Positions 1 through 6,778 of a DNA stretch of 7,329 bases are shown one piece after another. Where the stretch lies: the NCBI RefSeq assembly GCF_000711955.1, contig NZ_JONR01000076.1, positions 1 through 7,329 of the forward strand. The letters are read 5' to 3'. The first letter of the stretch is position 1. The number at the start of each line of letters is the position of its first letter. Below the pieces are notes generated by a model. It did not search any database. It was not told the DNA's origin and saw only the letters and a list, made by a program, of their open reading frames with translations. A program made the position numbers and the translations under genes. Origin of the DNA: Nevskia soli DSM 19509. GTDB taxonomy: Bacteria > Pseudomonadota > Gammaproteobacteria > Nevskiales > Nevskiaceae.

Positions 1-374
1 GCATCGTCCTGGAAGCCGAGCCCACCGGCTACCCGCGCGCTCCCGTCGGCAAGAAGCGCGTCTGGATCGACGTGCGCAACCAGCAATTCGTCGCCTACAT
101 CACCTTCGACCGCAGGGGCGAGATGTGGAAATCCTTCGAACCCGGCTGGTCGCGCTATGAAGACGGCACTGCCGCCGTCAAGGACGCCAAGGGCAACTCC
201 GACTGGAGCTGGACCTACGTCCATAGCCACGACATCCAGGCCAATCGCATGAGCCGCATCATGCACACCCAGTCCACCACCGGCGGCTACAAGTCCCTGC
301 TCTCCGACAACGGCGTGGATGTCTACAACAAGTACCTCACCAACCAGGCCATCACCAGGCTGGGGCAGGCTTAA
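1..374 (+). CDS. DUF1329 family protein, C-terminal part (5' end outside window)
   Basis: The frame is open from base 3 and encodes the last 123 residues, ending in TAA at 372-374; the start lies left of the window. The fragment resembles the end of DUF1329 proteins, exported proteins of about 450 residues common in Gammaproteobacteria and often next to DUF1302 outer-membrane proteins. What suggests the family is a KRVWIDVRNQQFVAYITFDR strand pair followed by RGEMWKSFE, then HDIQANRMSR, and a closing YLTNQAITRLGQ segment. From family knowledge, DUF1329 is related to the LolA/LolB-like lipoprotein-carrier fold and often accompanies hydrophobic-substrate (steroid, aromatic, lipid) metabolism; the molecular role is not established. 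A strong terminator follows 36 bases after the stop, so this is the last gene of its transcript. The family call rests on pattern recognition of a fragment. Confidence 0.72.
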   Translation, partial: IVLEAEPTGYPRAPVGKKRVWIDVRNQQFVAYITFDRRGEMWKSFEPGWSRYEDGTAAVKDAKGNSDWSWTYVHSHDIQANRMSRIMHTQSTTGGYKSLLSDNGVDVYNKYLTNQAITRLGQA

Positions 375-410
375 GTCCGGTATCGATTCCGGCAACAGGG
401 TTTTTTGGGT

Positions 411-445
411 TGGGCCGGCGCGGTTTCGCGCCGGCCCATTTTTTT
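411..445 (+). terminator. Rho-independent terminator after the DUF1329 gene
   Basis: A perfect 12-bp stem (TGGGCCGGCGCG at 411-422 with its complement at 427-438) encloses a GTTT tetraloop and is followed directly by seven T residues (439-445). It is oriented for plus-strand transcription. On the minus strand the stem is followed by ACCCAAAAAA rather than T residues, so it is not a canonical terminator for the convergent SDR gene ending at 460, though the hairpin could still hinder read-through. Confidence 0.95.
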
Positions 446-459
446 CCGCGAAGGGACGA

Positions 460-1302
460 TCAGGCTGTTGCTGCGGCGTAATCCGTGCTGCGCGTCAGCC
501 GCTCCCAGCGGTCGATGTCTCCCGCCAGCTGCGCCAGCTTGATGCGGGCGCGGCGCAGCGCGTCGGAGCCCAGCAGCAGGCGCAGCGGCGGCTGCGGCGC
601 GTCCACCAGTTCCAGGATGGCCTGTGCCGCCAGTTCCGGATCGCCGGGCTGCTGGCCGTCCACCGTGCTGAAATGGCGCACTGTCTGGCCGCTGCTCTGG
701 TCGTAGTCCGCGATCTCGTGGGCGGCGATGTGCAGCGACTGCGCCGAGGCGAACCCGGTGCGCAGCCCACCCGGCTCGACGATGCTGACGCGCACACCCA
801 GCGGCGCCAGCTCCGCCGCCAGGCTCTCGGACATGCCTTCCAGTGCCGCCTTGCTCGCCGCATACAGTCCGGACCCCGCCAGCGGTGCCAGCGCGGCGAT
901 GGAAGAGATGTTGACGATATGGCCGCTGCGCTGCGCCCGCAGCCGCGGCAGCACTTCCTGGATCAGGTGGTAGGCGCCGAAGAAGTTGGTGGCGAACATC
1001 TCGTAGGTTTCCGGCGTGCTGACTTCCTCCACCGCGCCGAGCAGGCCGTAGCCGGCGTTGTTCACCAGCACATCGAGTCGCGGGCACAGCCACTCGGCCT
1101 GCCGCAAGACCGGGCGGATCTGCTCCGGGTCGGATACGTCCAGTGCCAGAATGTGCAGGCGCTGGGAGTCGGGCAGATCGGCACGACCGCTGCGGGTGGT
1201 ACCAATCACGGTATCGCCCCGGGCCAGGGCCGCTTCGGCCAAGGCGCGGCCCAAGCCGCGCGAAATCCCTGTAATCAGCCAATTCCTTGCTGGGGTGTTC
1301 AT
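460..1302 (-). CDS. SDR family NAD(P)-dependent oxidoreductase
   Basis: This is a 280-residue classical short-chain dehydrogenase/reductase, a cytosolic enzyme interconverting a carbonyl and an alcohol with a nicotinamide cofactor. Visible signatures are the Rossmann glycine motif TGISRGLG (11-18), LDVSD (54-58), NNAG (81-84), Asn106, the catalytic serine in NISS (131-134), and the YAASK active site with Tyr147 and Lys151, followed by VEPGG (175-179). Arg15 in the glycine loop and Arg37 after the second strand suggest preference for NADP(H). The length is normal for the subgroup that resembles retinol-dehydrogenase-like bacterial SDRs. The ATG at 1302 was chosen because AAAGGAGG lies 5 bases upstream and the Rossmann strand starts within 10 residues; the same frame stays open far upstream only by GC-rich chance. 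The gene is transcribed away from the AraC-type regulator, which probably controls it. The substrate cannot be deduced. Confidence 0.93.
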   Translation of the reverse strand: MNTPARNWLITGISRGLGRALAEAALARGDTVIGTTRSGRADLPDSQRLHILALDVSDPEQIRPVLRQAEWLCPRLDVLVNNAGYGLLGAVEEVSTPETYEMFATNFFGAYHLIQEVLPRLRAQRSGHIVNISSIAALAPLAGSGLYAASKAALEGMSESLAAELAPLGVRVSIVEPGGLRTGFASAQSLHIAAHEIADYDQSSGQTVRHFSTVDGQQPGDPELAAQAILELVDAPQPPLRLLLGSDALRRARIKLAQLAGDIDRWERLTRSTDYAAATA

Positions 1303-1307
1303 CGAAG

Positions 1308-1315
1308 CCTCCTTT
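1308..1315 (-). promoter_or_regulatory. Ribosome binding site of the SDR gene
   Basis: AAAGGAGG on the minus strand is a near-perfect anti-Shine-Dalgarno complement, 5 bases before the ATG at 1302-1300. It decides the start within a frame that stays open for hundreds of codons upstream. Confidence 0.88.
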
Positions 1316-1416
1316 GCGGCATGGCGCAGATTCTCGCGCGCGCAGGGGCGCCGCATCGATACCGGATGCTGCTTATTGCTTGCCTGATTCTCCAGAAGTG
1401 AGGAGAGAGGGGATTT

Positions 1417-1431
1417 CGCCGCGTCGCGGCG
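1417..1431. repeat. Perfect 7+1+7 palindrome, possible operator
   Basis: CGCCGCG and CGCGGCG flank a single central T, giving full dyad symmetry 51 bases before the AraC-type gene. Family knowledge argues for caution: AraC-type proteins usually bind direct or asymmetric half-sites, and GC-only palindromes arise easily in GC-rich DNA. It is recorded as a candidate site only. Confidence 0.3.
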
Positions 1432-1482
1432 GGTGTAGAGTGGCCGCCATTCGCAACCGCCTTCGAATCGGCAGGACCCGAC

Positions 1483-2379
1483 ATGAATTTCTCGCTTGAA
1501 GCCGCCCGGCTGCACATGGTCGAGCTGATCAGATCCCTGGTGCGCGCGGAGGGACTGAGCGCCAGCGGCATCCCCGGTGTGCAGCTGATGCACGGCACCC
1601 GCTGCATGCCCCGCACCCCGGTGGTCTACGAACCCGGCATCGCCATCCTGGTGCAGGGCCGCAAGCGCGGCTACCTCAGCGGGCACGAGTTCGTCTACGA
1701 CCAGCGCAACTACCTCGTCACCTCGGTGCCGATGCCGTTCGAGGTGGAGACCGAGGCCAGTCCCGAGTTGCCCCTGTACGGCGTCAAGGTCAAGGTCGAG
1801 ATGACCACCCTGGCCGAACTGCTGTTGGAGATGGACGACCGCCTGCCGGAAAGCGCCACCTCGCCGCGCGGCATCTACGCCACGCCCCTGAACGAGGATA
1901 TGAGCAGCGCCGTGATCCGCCTGCTGGAATGCCTGGCCACTCCGGTCGATGCCCGCATCCTCGGCCCGCAGATCGTGCGCGAGATCGTCTACCGCGTGCT
2001 CTGCGGCGAGCAGGGCGGGGCGCTGCGCGCGCTCGCCACCCGCCACAGCCACTGCGGCCGCATCGGCAAGGTGCTGCGCCAGGTGCATGCCAACTTCTCC
2101 AGCCCGCTGGACGTGGAGACCATGGCCGACGAGGCCAGCATGAGCGTCTCCGCCTTCCATCACCACTTCAAGGCGGTGACTTCCAGTTCGCCCCTGCAAT
2201 ACCTCAAGACCATCCGCCTGCACCAGGCGCGCCTGCTGATGGTGCAGGAAGGTCTCAGCGCCGGCATCGCCGCGCAGCGCGTCGGCTACGAAAGCCCCTC
2301 GCAGTTCAGCCGCGAATTCAAGCGCCTGTTCGGCAGCAATCCCTCCGCCGAGGCGGCGCGGGTCCGGGCCACCCTTTAG
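1483..2379 (+). CDS. AraC family transcriptional regulator with AraC_N domain
   Basis: A 298-residue DNA-binding regulator. The N-terminal half (about 20-180) matches the AraC_N type (PF06719) found in regulators such as YqhC: an early GVQLMHGTR segment, PVVYEPGIAILVQGRKRG (46-63), a VTSVPMPFEVET strand (79-90), and GPQIVREIVYRVLCGE (161-176). The C-terminal half is the tandem helix-turn-helix AraC domain: HTH1 about 210-231 (DVETMADEASMSVSAFHHHF) and HTH2 about 259-282 (SAGIAAQRVGYESPSQFSRE), with the hallmark VGYESPSQFSREFKRLFG. Length is typical. It is divergent from the SDR, an arrangement common for this subfamily, in which the regulator senses a small molecule (for YqhC, an aldehyde) and activates the neighbouring reductase. 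The effector here is unknown. Start at 1483 has AGGA 6 bases upstream. No intrinsic terminator with a T-run follows the stop. Confidence 0.93.
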   Translation: MNFSLEAARLHMVELIRSLVRAEGLSASGIPGVQLMHGTRCMPRTPVVYEPGIAILVQGRKRGYLSGHEFVYDQRNYLVTSVPMPFEVETEASPELPLYGVKVKVEMTTLAELLLEMDDRLPESATSPRGIYATPLNEDMSSAVIRLLECLATPVDARILGPQIVREIVYRVLCGEQGGALRALATRHSHCGRIGKVLRQVHANFSSPLDVETMADEASMSVSAFHHHFKAVTSSSPLQYLKTIRLHQARLLMVQEGLSAGIAAQRVGYESPSQFSREFKRLFGSNPSAEAARVRATL

Positions 2380-2397
2380 TCTCTGCCATCGTTGCTT

Positions 2398-2427
2398 GTC
2401 ATGGGCCGCTACCCCCATGACGGGGGT
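2398..2427. repeat. Two overlapping, mutually exclusive inverted repeats upstream of the cytochrome gene
   Basis: GTCATGGG (2398-2405) is complementary to CCCATGAC (2414-2421) across an 8-base spacer. The second half also overlaps another hairpin, ACCCCC (2411-2416) with GGGGGT (2422-2427) around a 5-base loop. The two stems share bases, so only one can form at a time. No T-run follows, so neither is a standard intrinsic terminator for the AraC-type gene ending at 2379. Possible roles are an operator (8+8+8 dyad) for the cytochrome promoter, a leader-RNA switch, or an inefficient terminator. The rest of the 102-bp gap contains TTGTCA at 2396-2401, close to a -35 consensus, but no matching -10. 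Confidence 0.45.
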
Positions 2428-2470
2428 GTCCACCTCGTTCCGCATCCCAGTAACATGGAAGAACTCATGG

Positions 2471-2476
2471 GGAGGA
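2471..2476 (+). promoter_or_regulatory. Ribosome binding site fixing the cytochrome start
   Basis: GGAGGA ends 5 bases before the ATG at 2482. In-frame ATGs at 2455 and 2467 have no comparable site and would put MEELMGRSQ ahead of the Arg-rich n-region of the signal peptide, so 2482 is preferred. Confidence 0.85.
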
Positions 2477-2481
2477 GCCAG

Positions 2482-4179
2482 ATGCAAAGGCGCGTTATAC
2501 GACATCTGGTTTCGCGGGCCTTGCGCGCAGCCTTGCTGCTGCCGGCGCTGGGTATTGCGCATGCCGAAGCGCCCGCCGCCGCCACGGATCCACTGGCCAC
2601 GGCGCTGGCCGACAACAGCCTGCCGAACCGTGAAGGCGGTGTGCCGCCGCAGTGCTATACGCGTACCGGCGCGCGCTCCAATCCCTGCTGGGTCTGCCAC
2701 ACGCAGAAGAACGGCCGCAACCTGATGGACGACTGGGGCTTGCAGGCGAAGTACGAATTCAGTCCGGTGGGGATGACCAATCACTGGACCAACCTGTTCA
2801 AGGATCGCCGCGCGGCCATCGCGCGGATCAGCGATGAACAGGCGCTGGCCTACATCCGCCAGGACAATTACACGCCGCTGCGCGCCGCGCTGGCGCAGCG
2901 CGCCGGCTTCGCAGGCTGGCGGCCGGACCTGGATTACCGCCAGGGCTTCGACAGCGCCGGCTTCGCCCGCGACGGCAGCGGCTGGCGCGCCTTCCGCTAC
3001 AAACCCTTCCCCGGTACCTTCTGGCCCACCAACGGCTCCACCGACGATGTACTGCTGCGTCTGCCGGCGCGTTTCCGCGAGGACGCGCAGGGTGCGCCGT
3101 CGCCGGACATCTACAAGATCAACCTGGCCATCCTCGAAGCGGCGATGGCCGTGCCGGACACCGTCAGCGACGCCGCCCTGAAGCGGCGCGTCGAACCGCT
3201 CGACGAAGCCGCGGCCGGCATGGACCTGGATGGCGATGGCCGCATCGGCGGCACCATCGACACCATCCACGGCCTGCCGCCGCACTATGCCGGCGCCGCC
3301 GCGGCCGAGCCGGTGCGGCGTTACGACTACCCGTTGGGCACCGAATTCCTGCACAGCGTCCGCTATGTCGATCCGGATGCGCCGGCGCTGCTGTCGGAGC
3401 GCCTGAAGGAATTGCGCTATTCGGTCAAGCTGAGACCCGTCGGCGAAACCGCGCTGCATGCCAAATACGCCGAGGAGGCCCGGGCAAAGAAAGTCGGCGC
3501 CCTGCCGGACTTCGCCGGGAACGCCGAGACCGGGTTGGCCAACACCTTCGGCTGGAAGCTGCAGGGCTTCATCGAGGACGCTTCCGGTGCGCTGCGCCTG
3601 CAGACGCGGCAGGAGCAGATGTTCTGCCTGGGCTGCCACACCACCATCGGCGTTACCGTGGACCAGACCTTCGGCCTGCCGCGCAAGGTGCCGGGCGCCG
3701 CCGGTTGGGGGCACCAGGATCTGGCCGGCATCGTCGACGTGCCGCAGGCCGGCAGCCGCACGCCGGAGATCCGGCAATATTTCGAACGCGTCGGGGGCGG
3801 CGACGAATTCCGCGCCAACGACGAAATCATCGCCCGCTTCTTTCCCGGCGGGGTTCTCGACCTGGCCACATTGAGCCGCGCCGCGCCGGGCGGCGACCAG
3901 GACATCCGCGCTCTCATCGTGCCAACGCGCGAACGGGCCCTGCGCCTGGACAAGGCCTACATGGACCTGGTGAGCGAGCAGACCTTCGCCCTGGGCCGCG
4001 ATGCCGTGCCGGCGCCGGTGCGGAACGTCCATGAGCGGCTCGAGGACACCGCAACGGCGCTCAAGGCCAGCGGCCACGTTTACCGTGATGGCCGCCTGTG
4101 GCTGGACTGGAGCAAGGCGGGTGGGGATGCCCGCCAGGGCGCCGCCGCCACTGTGAAGTCCATCACAGCGCCTCCCTGA
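2482..4179 (+). CDS. Exported di-haem c-type cytochrome, family not recognised
   Basis: A 565-residue exported protein. Residues 1-28 form a Sec signal peptide: Arg-rich n-region (MQRRVIRHLVSR), Leu/Ala core, and AHA|E cleavage after 28. Two haem c attachment motifs are visible, CWVCH (69-73) and CLGCH (382-386), so it should be matured in the periplasm by the cytochrome c assembly machinery and act in electron transfer or as a redox enzyme. About 310 residues separate the haems, unlike short tandem class I cytochromes or compact di-haem peroxidases. Between them lie a conserved-looking KPFPGTFWPTNGSTDD segment (174-189) and an EF-hand-like loop DLDGDGRIGG (248-257), a possible Ca2+ site. The sixth haem ligands cannot be assigned. 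The C-terminus (about 460-565) has no membrane anchor. The gene is followed in the same orientation by a lipoprotein gene 105 bp downstream, probably co-transcribed. The substrate and partner are unknown. Confidence 0.85.
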   Translation: MQRRVIRHLVSRALRAALLLPALGIAHAEAPAAATDPLATALADNSLPNREGGVPPQCYTRTGARSNPCWVCHTQKNGRNLMDDWGLQAKYEFSPVGMTNHWTNLFKDRRAAIARISDEQALAYIRQDNYTPLRAALAQRAGFAGWRPDLDYRQGFDSAGFARDGSGWRAFRYKPFPGTFWPTNGSTDDVLLRLPARFREDAQGAPSPDIYKINLAILEAAMAVPDTVSDAALKRRVEPLDEAAAGMDLDGDGRIGGTIDTIHGLPPHYAGAAAAEPVRRYDYPLGTEFLHSVRYVDPDAPALLSERLKELRYSVKLRPVGETALHAKYAEEARAKKVGALPDFAGNAETGLANTFGWKLQGFIEDASGALRLQTRQEQMFCLGCHTTIGVTVDQTFGLPRKVPGAAGWGHQDLAGIVDVPQAGSRTPEIRQYFERVGGGDEFRANDEIIARFFPGGVLDLATLSRAAPGGDQDIRALIVPTRERALRLDKAYMDLVSEQTFALGRDAVPAPVRNVHERLEDTATALKASGHVYRDGRLWLDWSKAGGDARQGAAATVKSITAPP

Positions 4180-4284
4180 ATACCCCCTGTATCGGGTGGC
4201 GCTGTCCGGCCCCCGGTTAAGTATCTTCCAGCGAAGGGATGAACTGCCCTTCTGATGCCTTTCCGATCGCCTGGGAGATTTGCG
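4180..4284 (+). other. Gap between cytochrome and lipoprotein genes, with a hairpin and ribosome binding site
   Basis: GAAGGG (4233-4238) pairs with CCCTTC (4247-4252) around an 8-base loop. No T-run follows, so this is not an intrinsic terminator; it may simply be an intercistronic stem in a shared mRNA. The ribosome binding site of the lipoprotein is GGGAG at 4273-4277, 7 bases before its ATG. I see no convincing separate promoter, which favours co-transcription, though 105 bp is enough room for one. Confidence 0.4.
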
Positions 4285-6678
4285 ATGAAACAATCACGAA
4301 TATGGATCTGTGCGCCGGCGTTGTTGCTTGCCGCGCTCAGTGGATGCAACAACGATGACAACGGGTCCGGTGCGGGTGCGACCATCACGCTGTCCGGCAA
4401 GCTGATCGCAGCGGCGCTATCGGGCGCCACGGTGAGCGCGTTCCCGGTCAAGAGCGATGGCACCGCCGGCACCACCGCACTGGGTACCGCTACCAGTTCC
4501 GGCGATGGCAGCTTCAGTCTGACGCTGCCCGCCGGTACCGCGGCTCCGCTGGACGTGCTGCTGGTCAGCAGCGGCGGCAGCTACCCCAGCGAGGCCAATA
4601 CCACCACCACCGTGACCAACGCGGCGGGCACTGGTTTGTCGGCCTTGTTGCCGCAGGTGGGTGCCGCTGGTCTCAGCGGCATCGTCGTATCGCCCCTGAC
4701 CACACTGGCCGTATCGCGCACCCAGGGCGTCATCGCCGGTGCCGGTCCCAGCGCGAAAAGCCAGGGTCTTGGCGTCAAGCCGATTCCGCATGCGACCTGC
4801 TCCGGCAGCGTCATCGCCTGCGCCGCCACTTCGGCCGATAACCTCATCAAACTGGCCTTCGGCATTGGCAGCACTTCGCCCCTGAGCACGCTGGCACCGG
4901 ATTTCGCCGCCACTACCGGCGACGGAGCGGTGCTCGCATTGGTGCTCGGCGCGCTGGAGCAGGAAGCGCTGTCGCAGAACCAGCCGCCGGCGAATCTCAT
5001 CGCCGCGCTCGCTTCCGACTATTTCGATGGCACACCGGACGGTGCCGGTCCCGGCGGCGGACCGGTTAAATTTCCGGGCACCACCACCACCATTCCCAGC
5101 ACCCTGGGCAGCAGCATCCTGATCAGCGCCATGAGCACCTATCTGGGCAACAGCACCAACCCGCCCGTAGGCGTGGTCACCGCTTCCAGCGGCACCGCGA
5201 TCGACCCTTCGGTGCCGATCGCAGTTCGCTCCGGCGTCGGCAAGGTGGCGCCGCAATCGGCCGCGCTCAGCACCAGTTCTTCCGGCGCGGTAAGCGAGAT
5301 CGTGGTGCCCTCCAGCGGCCACCAGTTGCTGCTGGTCGCGGCGCGCAGCTTCGGCCTGCAGGGGCTGGACATCAACAACCCGGTCAGCCCGGTGCTGAAT
5401 TCCTTCTCCAAGCTCAATACCGCCCTGGCGGCCCTGAAGGACAGCAACAGCAGGCCCTCGCTGCCGACCGTCGATGCGGTCACCGCGATCCCGGGCCAGG
5501 CCGACGCCGAAGCGGTTCTTTCCAGCTTCGACACCGCCCATCTGGTGCTGGTGGACCTGGACAAGCAGACCGTGCTGAAGGATTCGGACTTCTCCGCCAC
5601 CCTCAAGACCCAGACCAGCTTCTCCGGCGGCTCCGCCTTCATCTCGAGTTCGATCTACGATCCCAATGTCGGCCAGCTTGGTGGCGTGCGCCTCGCCACC
5701 GGTGACGGCTACTTCACCTATGACGTGGCGAAGCAGACCCTGGGAACTCCCATCCCCCTGTCCGCCACGCAAATTGCGGCGGAAAATCTCGGCGGCGCCA
5801 CCTCGGACCCCACTCTGTTTTCGCCGGGCCTGCTGTTGTCCGGCAACTACGGGCCGGGGGGATCGGGCGGCGGCTTGCAACTGGTCAACCTGGGCACCGG
5901 CACCGGCGGCAATACCGCCTATGCGCTGGATGATGCGCAGTTCCAGTCCGGGTTCGGCGTGACCCTGCCGGGTGCCGGTGCGGCTTCGCCGTTCGGCATC
6001 GTCGATGGCAATGCGGTGGACGTGGCCTACCACGTCGGCCTGATCACGCCCGAAGACGAGGGCTACATGGGCTTCATCGATCTGCATGATCCCACCCAGT
6101 TCACCTTCAGCGGCAGCGGCGCTACCGCCAGCTTCAGCGCCAAGAGCGGTGGCGTGATGAAGTCGGTGTTCCTGGGCGATGGTACTGACACCCCCATCCT
6201 CAGCGGTTCGGCGATCGAATCGACCAATCACCTGGTGCTGGGTATTGCGGCCTTCAGCCAGACGCTTCTGGTGGGGCATCTGGACGACCCTGCGGCGCCC
6301 GCTGATGGCAAGACCTGGGCCGGCCTGACCGACTGGCGCTACTACAACGCCATCAGCTCCGAATACAACTCCACGGAGGCCGATCCGCATGCCGTTGGTG
6401 CCCTGCTGGCGTCCAACAACAAGAGCTATGGCGTGACGCTATCGATCAATGGGAGCGACAGCGAAACCCTCCTGCTGATCGATCTGCAGGCCTTCCTGCA
6501 GGCGGCCGCACTGCCGACGCCCAGCGGCGGCACTCCGGTGCATGCCTTGGCCACGACGCCGTTCGGTACGCCGATCATTCAGACCATCGCTTTGACCGAT
6601 ACCTTCCCGACGCCTGGGGCGGTAAAGGGCCCGGCGCCAAAGGCACAGCGTAAATTCGGCACCACCACGATGCACTGA
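4285..6678 (+). CDS. Large predicted outer-membrane lipoprotein with N-terminal beta domain and propeller-like body
   Basis: A 797-residue lipoprotein. The N-terminus has a lipoprotein signal with lipobox LSGC (18-21); Cys21 would be lipidated, and Asn rather than Asp at +2 predicts outer-membrane sorting. Residues about 31-105 (ITLSGKLIAAALSGATVSAF, then GTATSSGDGSFSLTLPAG) resemble a carboxypeptidase-regulatory-like/transthyretin-like Ig fold. Residues 106-310 are Ala/Gly/Ser/Thr-rich and include Cys172 and Cys179, which could form a local disulfide. From about 320 onward, recurrent short strands suggest a beta-propeller of LVIVD type: GLQGLDINNP (357-366), LVLVDL (420-425), YFTYDV (476-481), LQLVNL (531-536), MGFIDL (595-600), LLLIDL (729-734). 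No catalytic motif is visible. The ATG at 4285 is chosen because GGGAG lies 7 bases upstream and the lipobox then falls at the normal distance. It follows the di-haem cytochrome on the same strand and ends before a strong terminator, so it may be a partner of that protein. Exact function not recognised. Confidence 0.87.
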   Translation: MKQSRIWICAPALLLAALSGCNNDDNGSGAGATITLSGKLIAAALSGATVSAFPVKSDGTAGTTALGTATSSGDGSFSLTLPAGTAAPLDVLLVSSGGSYPSEANTTTTVTNAAGTGLSALLPQVGAAGLSGIVVSPLTTLAVSRTQGVIAGAGPSAKSQGLGVKPIPHATCSGSVIACAATSADNLIKLAFGIGSTSPLSTLAPDFAATTGDGAVLALVLGALEQEALSQNQPPANLIAALASDYFDGTPDGAGPGGGPVKFPGTTTTIPSTLGSSILISAMSTYLGNSTNPPVGVVTASSGTAIDPSVPIAVRSGVGKVAPQSAALSTSSSGAVSEIVVPSSGHQLLLVAARSFGLQGLDINNPVSPVLNSFSKLNTALAALKDSNSRPSLPTVDAVTAIPGQADAEAVLSSFDTAHLVLVDLDKQTVLKDSDFSATLKTQTSFSGGSAFISSSIYDPNVGQLGGVRLATGDGYFTYDVAKQTLGTPIPLSATQIAAENLGGATSDPTLFSPGLLLSGNYGPGGSGGGLQLVNLGTGTGGNTAYALDDAQFQSGFGVTLPGAGAASPFGIVDGNAVDVAYHVGLITPEDEGYMGFIDLHDPTQFTFSGSGATASFSAKSGGVMKSVFLGDGTDTPILSGSAIESTNHLVLGIAAFSQTLLVGHLDDPAAPADGKTWAGLTDWRYYNAISSEYNSTEADPHAVGALLASNNKSYGVTLSINGSDSETLLLIDLQAFLQAAALPTPSGGTPVHALATTPFGTPIIQTIALTDTFPTPGAVKGPAPKAQRKFGTTTMH

Positions 6679-6706
6679 AGCCCGAACGGCCCAGCGGCAG
6701 ATTGAG

Positions 6707-6737
6707 GAAGCCGGGGATTTCCCCGGCTTCTTTTTTT
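6707..6737 (+). terminator. Rho-independent terminator after the lipoprotein gene
   Basis: A perfect 10-bp stem (GAAGCCGGGG at 6707-6716 with CCCCGGCTTC at 6721-6730) around an ATTT loop is followed by seven T residues (6731-6737). It begins 28 bases after the lipoprotein stop codon and ends the cytochrome-lipoprotein transcript. On the minus strand the stem is not followed by a T-run. Confidence 0.95.
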
Positions 6738-6778
6738 GCGTGACGAAGCGCGGCGAACGGCCCTGCAAAAAGCATGGA

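Larger units (their letters stand above)
1303..1482. promoter_or_regulatory. Divergent intergenic control region between SDR and AraC-type regulator
   Basis: These 180 bp separate the two divergent start codons, so both promoters should lie here. The stretch around 1367-1390 is AT-richer than its surroundings. I could not identify a convincing sigma-70 -35/-10 pair on either strand; TAGAGT at 1436-1441 is a weak -10 candidate for the regulator gene without a good -35. A short imperfect symmetry (TCTCC at 1389-1393, GGAGA at 1402-1406) and a perfect 15-nt palindrome (1417-1431) are possible protein-binding sites. The regulator's own ribosome binding site is AGGA at 1473-1476, 6 bases before its ATG. 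The role is inferred from gene layout. Confidence 0.6.

Noticed and set aside
319..1401. 360-codon plus-strand open frame over the SDR gene
   Set aside because: It is antisense to a clearly recognised SDR with all catalytic motifs and starts inside the DUF1329 gene, crossing its terminator.
2396..2401. TTGTCA as a -35 element
   Set aside because: There is no acceptable -10 hexamer 15-19 bases downstream, and it overlaps the inverted repeat, so no promoter is called.
2392..2481. Earlier starts for the cytochrome gene (2392, 2455, 2467)
   Set aside because: They lack a ribosome binding site at proper distance and would bury the signal peptide; 2482 has GGAGGA 5 bases upstream.
1303..4293. Upstream extension of the SDR frame, giving a minus-strand open frame of over 1,200 codons
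   Set aside because: It lies antisense to the AraC-type and cytochrome genes, is low-complexity and lacks any family signal; a strong Shine-Dalgarno site and the Rossmann start fix the SDR at 1302. Long antisense frames are expected in GC-rich DNA.
4417..6390. 657-codon minus-strand open frame opposite the lipoprotein gene
   Set aside because: Its translation is Gly/Arg/Ala/His-biased with no domain, as expected for the antisense of a GC-rich gene; the plus-strand lipoprotein has a lipobox, ribosome binding site and terminator.
6439..6778. Continuation of the VOC frame into a 244-residue protein
   Set aside because: The family-matching sequence resumes in the neighbouring frame; the continuation runs through the terminator and antisense to the lipoprotein gene with no domain resemblance.
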